Below are positions 1-5,508 of a stretch of 6,150 nucleotides of DNA, one piece after another. The notes below the pieces were generated by a model. The model ran no database searches. It saw only the letters and a program-made list of their open reading frames with translations, and was not told the DNA's origin. The position numbers and the translations under genes are program-made. The stretch's first letter is position 1; every line of letters begins with the position of its first letter. Source of the stretch: Candidatus Odyssella thessalonicensis (GTDB lineage: Bacteria; Pseudomonadota; Alphaproteobacteria; Bin65); contig SBBV01000232.1 of NCBI GenBank assembly GCA_005240015.1, positions 1-6,150 of the forward strand, read 5' to 3'.

Positions 1-87
1 GGCCCCTTCTCTCCCACTTCGTGGGAGAGAGGAAAAAGGGTGCGCGATTCTTTGCTCTCTCCCGCGCAGCGGGAGAGAAGGGGGCCC
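1..87. repeat. Composite palindromic intergenic element (two hairpins with inverted ends)
   Basis: Two perfect 10-bp hairpins are visible: 8-17 pairs with 21-30 (loop TTC) and 56-65 pairs with 69-78 (loop GCA). Their stems are near-identical (CTCTCCCAC versus CTCTCCCGC with their complements). The outer ends are also inverted copies: GGCCCCTTCTCTCCC at 1-15 matches the complement of 71-86 apart from one extra C. The two hairpins are separated by an A/T-richer spacer (31-55). This is the architecture of a paired REP or BIME-like element. It lies just beyond the 3' end of the five-gene block and may also act as a transcription barrier or protect the mRNA 3' end, although no stem is followed directly by a U-tract on the minus strand. 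The element may continue beyond the left edge. Confidence 0.7.
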
Positions 88-110
88 TTCGCCGCGTTGC
101 GGCGAATGGG
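85..110 (-). terminator. Hairpin just downstream of the operon's last stop codon
   Basis: Bases 88-95 (TTCGCCGC) pair perfectly with 99-106 around a GTT loop. CCC at 85-87 can extend the stem with GGG at 108-110 across one bulged T. The stem begins 18 bases after the stop codon of the HDO-like gene, so it is the first structure a minus-strand transcript would meet. It lacks a following U-tract, so it is not a canonical intrinsic terminator. It could be an attenuating or mRNA-stabilising hairpin, or a third arm of the adjacent repeat element. Confidence 0.4.
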
Positions 111-128
111 AAGTGAGGGCCGGCGCTT

Positions 129-848
129 TCAGCCGCTGTCGCGATCGCCGGCGGCGGCGATGCCGCCGAGATAGTGCTCCCAGACGACGAGGTTCTTGCG
201 GCAGGCCTCGACCACGGCGTCCTCCATCGCGAGGCGCGCGGCATGCTCGGCGACCGCGTGCCAGCCGAGGTTCGAGTGCGCGAGATCGGCCTCGGTGTGC
301 AGCTCGAAGAACTCGAGCTTCTCCTCGGCGAGGCCGAACAGCTTGCCCCAGCGGTCGCGCTCGATGCCGAACCAGCCCTTCTTGCGGAACTCGCCCTCGC
401 CGTAGCCGGGGAGGTTCACGCGCTCGGCGCAGGTGTTGGCGACGAGGCCCTCGAGCCAGTGCTTGTTGCTCATGAGCCCGTCCCACGCCGCCCAGCACAG
501 CTCCTGCGAGGGCTCCATCGGCGCGGTGCGGATCTCCTCGCGCGTCATCCCGATATGGGCGCCGAGCTCCTCCAGGATCTGCCAGTGCGGGCGGCCGCCG
601 CCGTGCGCGTGATCGGCGATGAGCTCCTCGGCGCAGGCGCCGATGATGCGCATGCGCAGCTCCCAATCGGGGCAGTTGGTGGCGACGCGCAGCTTCAAGA
701 CGGAGTTGCGCTGGCGCGTATTCTTCCAGTGCTGCTTGACGAAGCTCCGCGCGCGTCCGGGCGTGAGCGGCTCGTGGAAGAAGCGGCAGCGCACCGCGAA
801 ATCGTGGACGACGCGGTCGAGCCGCGCGATGACGTCGCTCTTGCCCAT
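129..848 (-). CDS. TenA/PqqC-like iron-containing redox enzyme (heme-oxygenase-like diiron oxidase fold)
   Basis: The 239-residue protein resembles the all-helical TenA/PqqC/CADD group, and its length is typical. The best signature is H184-x3-D188-x2-H191 (HTEADLAH), which matches the H-x3-D-x2-H metal motif of the chlamydial protein CADD. E142 (AERVNLPG) aligns with the middle-helix glutamate (YESQIP in CADD), and H88 (GGGRPHW) with the histidine preceding the conserved LG turn. The first carboxylate ligand is ambiguous: E75 or D79, in a segment slightly longer than in CADD. Enzymes of this fold bind two metal ions and use O2 for N-oxygenation, C-C cleavage, decarboxylation or amine chemistry. 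The substrate here cannot be read. No signal peptide is visible, so it is probably cytoplasmic. The start lies 6 bases after the stop of the upstream TAXI gene, and an AAGTAGG Shine-Dalgarno overlaps that stop, implying translational coupling. It would commonly be annotated as a TenA-family regulator, but the ligand set favours an enzyme. Confidence 0.85.
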   Translation of the reverse strand: MGKSDVIARLDRVVHDFAVRCRFFHEPLTPGRARSFVKQHWKNTRQRNSVLKLRVATNCPDWELRMRIIGACAEELIADHAHGGGRPHWQILEELGAHIGMTREEIRTAPMEPSQELCWAAWDGLMSNKHWLEGLVANTCAERVNLPGYGEGEFRKKGWFGIERDRWGKLFGLAEEKLEFFELHTEADLAHSNLGWHAVAEHAARLAMEDAVVEACRKNLVVWEHYLGGIAAAGDRDSG

Positions 849-853
849 GCGCG

Positions 854-860
854 CCTACTT
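854..860 (-). promoter_or_regulatory. Ribosome binding site overlapping upstream stop codon
   Basis: On the minus strand AAGTAGG lies 5 bases before the ATG at 848 and contains the TAG stop of the upstream TAXI gene. It supports the chosen start and suggests that translation of the last gene is coupled to that of its neighbour. Confidence 0.5.
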
Positions 861-1892
861 GAGCAGCGCCTTCTCGCGGTAATAGCGCTCGGCGCCGGGA
901 TGGAACGGGAGGCCCGAGCGGTTGCGCACCATGAACTCGCCCGACATCTGGGCGAGCGAGGGGTGGATCTTGCGCGCGCGCTCGGCCGCCTCGTGCACGG
1001 CCTTCACGTATTTGTAGACGACCTCCTCGGGCACGCTCGCGGCCGCGCACATCGAGGTCCACTGGAACAGCGCATCGACATCGTGGTCGAGGAACGCGTA
1101 GACGCTCTTCGGCACCTTGTCGACGCGGTAGTTCCAGAAATCCGCCGCCTGCCTGAGCTTCTCCGGCACCGATTCGAGCCACGCCATCGGCCGTGTCTTC
1201 GCGATCTCGCGCATCTGCGAATCGGGGTAGGAGCTGGCGGTGATGAACGCATCGACCTTGCCGTCCTGGAACGCATCCTTGGCCGCGGTGCTGTTGCCGC
1301 GCGAGATCGAGCCGCCCCATTTCTCGATGTCCTGCGGCGTGATGCCGTGCACCTGCATCAAGATGTTGGCGCCGCCGAGCGTCGCCTGGAGATTGCCGAC
1401 CTCGTTCAAGTTGAGCCGGAGGCGCGGCTTCTTCGCCGCGATGTCGGCGAAGGTGCGGATGCCGTTCGCCTCGGCCCAGGCGCGCGTCATGATGCAGTGG
1501 AGCGGCTGGTTGTCGTTGAGCATCATGACGTAGGCGAACTTGCCCTTGAGCGACTCCTTGTAGGGCGGCTTGCCCTCGACCGCGTGGCGGATCTCGGGCG
1601 CGCTGGCCGAGACCGAGAGCGTGGCGTCGCCGCTCGCGAGCTGCACCAGCCCGCCGCCGGGCGAGCTCGGCTTGAACGTGATCGCCGAACCCGGATAGGC
1701 CTCGCGCACGATCGCGTTCAAGCCCTCGACGACGAGCTTGGGATAACCGCGCGCGGTGGCGCCGGTGACGGTGGCGGTGATCGGCTGCTTGTCGCCGAAA
1801 GCGGCGAAGACCTCGCCGGCAAAAGCGGTGGAGGCCGCGCCGGCCGCGCCGGCCGCGGCGTAGCGGGTGAAATCTCGGCGTGAGATCGTCAT
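855..1892 (-). CDS. TAXI-family TRAP transporter solute-binding protein (copy 1)
   Basis: The predicted product is a 345-residue periplasmic receptor of the TAXI type, which delivers a solute to a TRAP membrane transporter. The N-terminus MTISRRDFTR followed by an Ala-rich stretch is a twin-arginine (Tat) signal. Recognisable blocks are TGATARGYP and VEGLNAIVREAYPGS (residues 43-70), SPGGG (77-81), the lobe-two segment DGKVDAFITASSYPDS (210-225), and the TAXI-typical end HPGAERYYRE (331-340). The open frame extends far upstream, but ATG 1892 is the true start: it is preceded by GGGAGAGGAG with a 4-base gap, and the Tat signal begins there. The upstream part of the frame runs through the other TAXI gene out of frame. 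It is a clear paralogue of the next gene upstream, 50 bases away. No DctM/DctQ-type membrane genes are visible, so the permease must lie elsewhere or the receptor serves another role. The ligand is unknown. Confidence 0.9.
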   Translation of the reverse strand: MTISRRDFTRYAAAGAAGAASTAFAGEVFAAFGDKQPITATVTGATARGYPKLVVEGLNAIVREAYPGSAITFKPSSPGGGLVQLASGDATLSVSASAPEIRHAVEGKPPYKESLKGKFAYVMMLNDNQPLHCIMTRAWAEANGIRTFADIAAKKPRLRLNLNEVGNLQATLGGANILMQVHGITPQDIEKWGGSISRGNSTAAKDAFQDGKVDAFITASSYPDSQMREIAKTRPMAWLESVPEKLRQAADFWNYRVDKVPKSVYAFLDHDVDALFQWTSMCAAASVPEEVVYKYVKAVHEAAERARKIHPSLAQMSGEFMVRNRSGLPFHPGAERYYREKALLK

Positions 1893-1896
1893 GGCG

Positions 1897-1901
1897 CTCC
1901 T
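1897..1901 (-). promoter_or_regulatory. Ribosome binding site that fixes the start of TAXI copy 1
   Basis: AGGAG, within GGGAGAGGAG on the minus strand, stands 4 bases before ATG 1892. It resolves the start of a reading frame that is open for another 519 bases upstream. Confidence 0.75.
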
Positions 1902-1942
1902 CTCCCAGATTTGTGCCGTCCCCGGATCGGCGGCGCGGTCGG

Positions 1943-2974
1943 TTACTTGATCAGGCCCTTCTCCTTGTAATAGCGCGAAGCGCCCGGATGAACCGGCAGC
2001 TTCGCGTCGTTGGTCGGCATCTTGGCCACGGCGAAACCGTCCTTCATCACGCCGCCGATCGCTTTGACGCGCGGCTCGGCCTCGGCGATGGCCTTCGTAT
2101 ACTTGTAGACGGTCTCCTCGGAGACGTGCGCGCCCGCGAGCATGACGATGGCCATGCGGATGGTCGGGTAGTCCTTTTCCATGAACGCGTAGGTGCCCTT
2201 CGGCACCATGTCGGCGCGGTAGTGGAACACGGATGCGGCCTTCTGCATCGTGGCGAGATCGCCGTCGACCCACAGCAGCTCGCGCTTGCTGGCGACGTCC
2301 TTGACCACCGCGTTGCCGAGCACGCCGCCGCCCATCATCACGTCGGCCTTGCCGTCCTTGATCGCGTCGATGCTGACCGCGCTGTTGCCGAGCACGAAAC
2401 TGCCGCCCCATTTCGGGATGTCGTCGATGGTGAAGCCGTGCGCCTTCAGGATCTCGTAAGGGCCGCCGATCGAGCCCTGCGGATTGTCCGGCCGGTTGAG
2501 CGTCAGGCGCATGCGCGGCTTCTTCTTCGCGATGTCGTCCCAGCTGCGGACGCCGTTGGCATCGGCCCAGGCCTTGGTCATCAGGAGATGCAGATAGGCG
2601 TTGTCGTAGAGCTGCATCACGAACTGGAACTTGCCCGCGAGCGGCTCCTTGAACGGGAACCTGCCCTCGTTCCCAAGTTTGATCTCGGCGCCGGTCGCGG
2701 TCGCCGTGAAGTCCGCCTCGCCCTTCGATACGGCCAGCACGCCGCCGCCCGGCGAGTTCGGCTTGAACGAGATCGCCGAGCCCGGATAGGCCTCGCGCAC
2801 GATCGCGTTGAGTCCCTCGATCAGCGTGCGCGGATAGCCCGTCGGCGTGGCGCCGGTGACGGTGGCGGTGATCGGGGTCTTGTCGCCGATGTCGGCCAGC
2901 GCCTTGCCGCCGAACGGCGCCGAGACCGCGCCGGCCGCAGCCAACCGTGCGAAATCGCGGCGTGAGACGCTCAT
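1943..2974 (-). CDS. TAXI-family TRAP transporter solute-binding protein (copy 2)
   Basis: The product is a 343-residue TAXI-type extracytoplasmic binding protein and a paralogue of the downstream copy. Its N-terminus MSVSRRDFARLAAAGAV is a twin-arginine signal, probably cleaved near KALA (24-27). Shared blocks include ITATVTGAT (35-43), EGLNAIVREAYPGSAI (53-68), SPGGG (74-78), DGKADV (207-212), VYKYTKAI (289-296) and HPGASRYYKEKG (329-340). The N-terminal lobe is much better conserved between the copies than the rest. Segments expected to line the ligand cleft differ (for example MMGGGVLGN here versus ITASSYPDS in copy 1), which suggests different ligands or divided roles. ATG 2974 has a strong GGGAGG ribosome site 6 bases upstream. 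The gene lies 69 bases after the aldolase gene in the same direction, consistent with one operon. No TRAP membrane component is present in the window. Confidence 0.9.
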   Translation of the reverse strand: MSVSRRDFARLAAAGAVSAPFGGKALADIGDKTPITATVTGATPTGYPRTLIEGLNAIVREAYPGSAISFKPNSPGGGVLAVSKGEADFTATATGAEIKLGNEGRFPFKEPLAGKFQFVMQLYDNAYLHLLMTKAWADANGVRSWDDIAKKKPRMRLTLNRPDNPQGSIGGPYEILKAHGFTIDDIPKWGGSFVLGNSAVSIDAIKDGKADVMMGGGVLGNAVVKDVASKRELLWVDGDLATMQKAASVFHYRADMVPKGTYAFMEKDYPTIRMAIVMLAGAHVSEETVYKYTKAIAEAEPRVKAIGGVMKDGFAVAKMPTNDAKLPVHPGASRYYKEKGLIK

Positions 2975-2980
2975 GGCGGT

Positions 2981-2986
2981 CCTCCC
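2981..2986 (-). promoter_or_regulatory. Ribosome binding site of TAXI copy 2
   Basis: GGGAGG on the minus strand lies 6 bases before ATG 2974, a near-ideal Shine-Dalgarno sequence. It supports the start and the Tat signal that begins there. Confidence 0.75.
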
Positions 2987-3043
2987 TGAATGTTCGTCTT
3001 CTTGCGCAGGATCATGCTCCCGCCCCGCGCAGGCGGCAACGCG

Positions 3044-3808
3044 TCAGTCGTTCGCCGTCACTTTGAACCCCGCGCGGCGGGCCCAGTATTCCCAGGCGCG
3101 GTTCTGCGAGCGCTGCTTGAAGTTCATCTGCTCGGTGAGCTTCACCTCGCCGGGGCTCAGATAGGTGACTTGACCCATCTCGCGCGCCTCCTTCAGAAGC
3201 TTGGCGTTGGCCATCAGATAGATCGCGACGAAGACGGTGGCCTTCAAATCGTGCGTCGCCACCACCGCGCCGTGGCCGCGCATCAAGGCGCAGCGGTGCT
3301 TGCCCAGCTTCCGCGCGAGCGAAGCGCCGAGATCGTTGTTGGTGACGAGCAAATCGGTGTCGCCGAACTCTTCGCGGATGTCCCAGATCGGCACTTCCGC
3401 GCCGATGCCGCCCGCCACGTGCCAGATCGGCTTGATCTCGTTGCCGGTGACGCCGAACGGGATCAGCGAATGGGCGTGGTTGTGGCAGACCGCTTTCACC
3501 TCGGGCCGCGCCTTGTAGATGCAGCCGTGGATCGGCCGCTCGGAATACATGGTGCGCCCGTCGGGATCGATGGGGTTGCTGTCGAGATCGAACTCGAGCA
3601 GGTCGCCGCGCTCGACGAGCTCGGGGCTGCGCGAGCGCGCGAGGAAGTAGCGGTCGTCGCGCTCGGGATGGCGCAGGCTGATATGGCCGAACGCGTCGAT
3701 GACGCCCTCGTTGGCGAGGATGCGATTCGCGATGACGAGGTCGGCGAGCGCGCTCTCGACCGCCTTGCTCCGCGCGGCCTTCTTCGCCGGCTTCTTCTTC
3801 GCAGCCAT
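3044..3808 (-). CDS. Class II aldolase/adducin-family protein
   Basis: The 254-residue cytoplasmic protein has the class II aldolase fold (fuculose/ribulose-phosphate aldolase family, which also includes metal-dependent decarboxylases). Counting from ATG 3808, the metal-site residues are H109 and H111 in CHNHAHS and H179 in MRGHGAV. E90 in SERPIHG sits where the catalytic glutamate of FucA lies. NEGVIDAFGHISLRHP near the N-terminus is the family's substrate-loop region. Such enzymes perform retro-aldol cleavage or decarboxylation using Zn or another divalent metal, but the substrate is not deducible. The N-terminus MAAKKKPAKKAARSK is an unusual Lys/Ala-rich tail. A GTG at 3835 overlaps the upstream stop (GTGA), but the frame between it and ATG 3808 consists mainly of a strong Shine-Dalgarno, so ATG 3808 is preferred. 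It is second in the five-gene block, 23 bases after the flavin monooxygenase gene. A decarboxylase acting on an aromatic or hydroxy acid is equally possible. Confidence 0.9.
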   Translation of the reverse strand: MAAKKKPAKKAARSKAVESALADLVIANRILANEGVIDAFGHISLRHPERDDRYFLARSRSPELVERGDLLEFDLDSNPIDPDGRTMYSERPIHGCIYKARPEVKAVCHNHAHSLIPFGVTGNEIKPIWHVAGGIGAEVPIWDIREEFGDTDLLVTNNDLGASLARKLGKHRCALMRGHGAVVATHDLKATVFVAIYLMANAKLLKEAREMGQVTYLSPGEVKLTEQMNFKQRSQNRAWEYWARRAGFKVTAND

Positions 3809-3815
3809 GAGATTT

Positions 3816-3820
3816 CCTCC
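3816..3820 (-). promoter_or_regulatory. Ribosome binding site that decides the aldolase start
   Basis: GGAGG (within GAGGGAGGAAATCTC on the minus strand) lies 7 bases before ATG 3808. The alternative GTG at 3835, although it overlaps the preceding stop codon, has no purine-rich motif upstream. This site therefore favours the shorter 254-residue protein over the 263-residue version. Confidence 0.7.
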
Positions 3821-3831
3821 CTCTCGCCCGC

Positions 3832-4866
3832 TCACTCGGCCGCTTTGGCTTCCATGGCGGGCATCACCTGGTCGACGAACAGCTCTAGCGAGCGCCGCGC
3901 CTCGTCGAACGAAAGATCGCCGAACGCGAAGCGGCAGACCATGTAGTTGGCACCGCTCTCGGCAAGCTGCCGGCGCAGCGTCTCGCGCACCTCGGCCGGC
4001 GAGCCGGCAATGCCGGTGCCCATCTGGCGCAGCTGGTCGAAGTCCTCGGGATACGAGGCCGAGACCGGCTTGGCGCTGTGCTTCTTCCAGAGCACGGTGA
4101 AGCTCTCGAACCAGCGGGCATAGGCGCGGCGCGCGATCGCGAGCGCATCCACGCTGCGCTCGGCGATGACGATGTGGCGGCCCAATCCCATCTTCGGCAG
4201 CGGCGCCGCGGCGCCGTGCGCGGCGCGGAATTCGGCGACGTAGCGGCGCGTGATCGTGCCCATGATCGGCGCCGCCACGTGGCTCACGATGTTGACGCGG
4301 TGCTGCGCGAGCCGGGGCGTGGCATCCGGATTGATGACGCCATACCAGAGCGGCGGATGCGGCTTCTGCACCGGCGCAAGCTCGATCGGCACGTCCTTGA
4401 AGCGGTGGAACTCGCCTTCGAAGGTCAGCGCGCCCCCGGGCGTCGGCGAGCGAAGCGCGGCGAGGACGAGGTCGAGCGTCTCGATGTAGCGCGCCTGGGT
4501 CTCGCCGGGCTCGACGCCGTAATAGGCGACCTCATACGGCGAGATGCCGCGCCCCACGCCGAGCAGCAGCCGCCCGCCCGACATCTGGTCGAGCATGCAG
4601 ATCTCCTCGACCAGGCGCAGCGGGTGATAGAGCGGCAGGATGTAGACGAGCGGGCCGAAGCGCAGGCGGCGCGTCCTCTGCGCCACCGCCGACAGGAATA
4701 CGCTCGGCGAGGGCGCCATGCCGAGCGGTGTCGCGTGGTGCTCGGCGATGTGATAGCCCCAGAAGCCCAGCCGGTCGTAGAGCTCGACGAGCCTCAAGCG
4801 CTCCTCGTAGAAGGCGGTGAGCGGCCGATCGTTGCGGTCGAGATGGTCGAAGATGCCGAATTCCAT
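3832..4866 (-). CDS. LLM-class flavin-dependent oxidoreductase (luciferase-like monooxygenase)
   Basis: The 344-residue protein has the bacterial luciferase TIM-barrel fold and usual length. Such enzymes use reduced flavin (FMNH2, or F420 in some subfamilies) and O2 to oxygenate a substrate. Strand one is MEFGIFDHLD. AEHHATPLG (41-49) contains the E-H-H motif, with H44 aligning with the active-site His44 of LuxA. LPLYHPLRLVEEICMLDQMSGGR (78-99, quoted in part: YHPLRL, LDQMSGGR) and GVGRG (103-107) are the flavin-binding and barrel signatures of the family. The C-terminal part (GTGIAGSPAEVRETL) is the usual LLM GSP motif region. It is the first gene of the compact block, and its stop overlaps a possible GTG of the aldolase frame. 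It lacks an adjacent flavin reductase gene, so reduced flavin would come from elsewhere. The substrate is unknown; oxidation of an organic acid or aromatic side chain would fit the neighbours. Confidence 0.92.
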   Translation of the reverse strand: MEFGIFDHLDRNDRPLTAFYEERLRLVELYDRLGFWGYHIAEHHATPLGMAPSPSVFLSAVAQRTRRLRFGPLVYILPLYHPLRLVEEICMLDQMSGGRLLLGVGRGISPYEVAYYGVEPGETQARYIETLDLVLAALRSPTPGGALTFEGEFHRFKDVPIELAPVQKPHPPLWYGVINPDATPRLAQHRVNIVSHVAAPIMGTITRRYVAEFRAAHGAAAPLPKMGLGRHIVIAERSVDALAIARRAYARWFESFTVLWKKHSAKPVSASYPEDFDQLRQMGTGIAGSPAEVRETLRRQLAESGANYMVCRFAFGDLSFDEARRSLELFVDQVMPAMEAKAAE

Positions 4867-4882
4867 GGCGGCCGCGGCGCGG

Positions 4883-4889
4883 CTCCTCC
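4883..4889 (-). promoter_or_regulatory. Distant Shine-Dalgarno of the monooxygenase gene
   Basis: GGAGGAG on the minus strand is the only good ribosome site near ATG 4866, but it is 16 bases away, longer than usual. The intervening bases are all G or C and contain the palindrome GCGGCCGC (4868-4875). No alternative start codon in frame lies between, so ATG 4866 is kept. Confidence 0.45.
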
Positions 4890-4978
4890 CAGGGCGCTTG
4901 GTTCGATTTCAAAGCATCTTGGGCCGAAGCAGCGCCCACGCGCAACAGCGCGCGCGAGCGGGGCGGTCATGCGCGCCT

Positions 4979-5155
4979 TCTCCTTCCCCCGCGATAGCGG
5001 GGGAAGGTCGGGATGGGGGTGAAGGCGAGTTCGCACGACCAGCGAGGCCGGCCGCTGCGCGCTCGGACCGACGCGGCTCGCCGTCCTCACCCCCTCCGGC
5101 CGCGCGCGAAGTCGCGCGCGGTCCACCTCCCCCGCTATTCGCGGGGGAGGGAATG
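4979..5155. repeat. Large composite palindromic intergenic element
   Basis: Three strong hairpins are visible. 4982-4992 (CCTTCCCCCGC) pairs with 4997-5007 around GATA. 5100-5108 pairs with 5113-5121 around AAGT. 5126-5135 (CCTCCCCCGC) pairs with 5141-5150 around TATTC. The left arm continues as GGATGGGGGTGAAGGCGAG (5011-5029) and the right arm as CTCGCCGTCCTCACCCCCTCC (5078-5098, imperfect), which are inverted copies with small indels, so the whole unit is an imperfect inverted repeat around a centre near 5030-5078. Elements with CCCCCGC hairpins joined to a GGTCGGGATGGGGGTG-like arm recur between genes in many alphaproteobacteria (recalled, not searched). It fills most of the 315-base gap between the DUF4286-like gene and the five-gene block. 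No open frame in it looks coding. Confidence 0.75.
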
Positions 5156-5181
5156 TCAGGAGCTCCCCTTTTTCGCAACGT

Positions 5182-5508
5182 TCACCGCTTCGTCTGCCAC
5201 TCGGCGGCGCCCCAGCTGCGCTCGGCGCGCATCTCGTCGGCGAACGCCGCCTGCTCGCGCACGAATTTCTCGCGGATCGGATTCTTGAAATAGGCCTCGA
5301 GCGCGGCCTTCGACTCGAGCCCGTAGATCGTGGCGAACGCGCGCCAGCCGAGCGCGTCGGTCTCCTCGAGCCGAATGCGCCGCGCCCAGAGGAAGCCCGG
5401 CTGCGCGACGACCTCGGCCGTGTGCCCGCCGTCGAGCCAGGCGAGCAGGCGCGCCTCCGCCGCCGGCGCCACCCAGAAGCGCACGATGTAATAGTAAGCA
5501 GCTTCCAT
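5182..5508 (-). CDS. DUF4286-like dimeric alpha/beta-barrel protein
   Basis: The small 108-residue protein begins with a beta strand (YYYIVRFWVAP), then a helix with WLDGGHTAEVVAQPGF and a strand WARRIRLEE, followed by FATIYGLESKAALEAYF and a last helix. This strand-helix-strand plan with the H-x-x-E-V-[VL]-[AL]-x-P-G-F motif matches the DUF4286 group of ferredoxin-like dimeric barrels. Members are mostly uncharacterised, and related folds act as small monooxygenases, isomerases or ligand-binding proteins. ATG 5508 is the only start before an in-frame stop (TAA at 5536-5538). It has no good Shine-Dalgarno, so it may be leaderless or weakly translated. It lies 315 bases upstream of the monooxygenase gene on the same strand, but the repeat element between them leaves it uncertain whether they share a transcript. 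No signal peptide is visible. An EthD or NIPSNAP-type barrel is an alternative assignment. Confidence 0.75.
   Translation of the reverse strand: MEAAYYYIVRFWVAPAAEARLLAWLDGGHTAEVVAQPGFLWARRIRLEETDALGWRAFATIYGLESKAALEAYFKNPIREKFVREQAAFADEMRAERSWGAAEWQTKR

Noticed and set aside
1..110. CRISPR array suggested by repeated hairpins
   Set aside because: There are only two similar stems, arranged as a mirrored pair rather than regular direct repeats with spacers.
174..1883. 569-codon open frame on the plus strand
   Set aside because: It lies antisense to the HDO-like gene and TAXI copy 1. The product is Arg/Leu/Asp/Val-rich with no domain, as expected opposite GC-rich genes, and it spans two genes plus their junction.
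1893..2411. N-terminal extension of TAXI copy 1 to a 518-residue protein
   Set aside because: The extra part is an out-of-frame reading of TAXI copy 2, rich in Arg and Gln. The Tat signal and ribosome site place the start at 1892.
1880..2965. 361-codon plus-strand frame resembling the end of the previous one
   Set aside because: The shared segments are just the antisense readings of the two TAXI paralogues.
2990..3946. 318-codon plus-strand frame
   Set aside because: It is antisense to the aldolase gene, which has clear catalytic motifs and a strong ribosome site; the plus frame has neither.
4890..4980. Sigma-70 promoter for the five-gene block (TTGAAA on the minus strand near 4910)
   Set aside because: No matching -10 at a usual distance was found; the downstream sequence is G/C-rich and becomes the ribosome site.
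4078..5022. 314-codon plus-strand frame
   Set aside because: It is antisense to the LLM gene and runs into the palindromic element; it has no recognisable motif.
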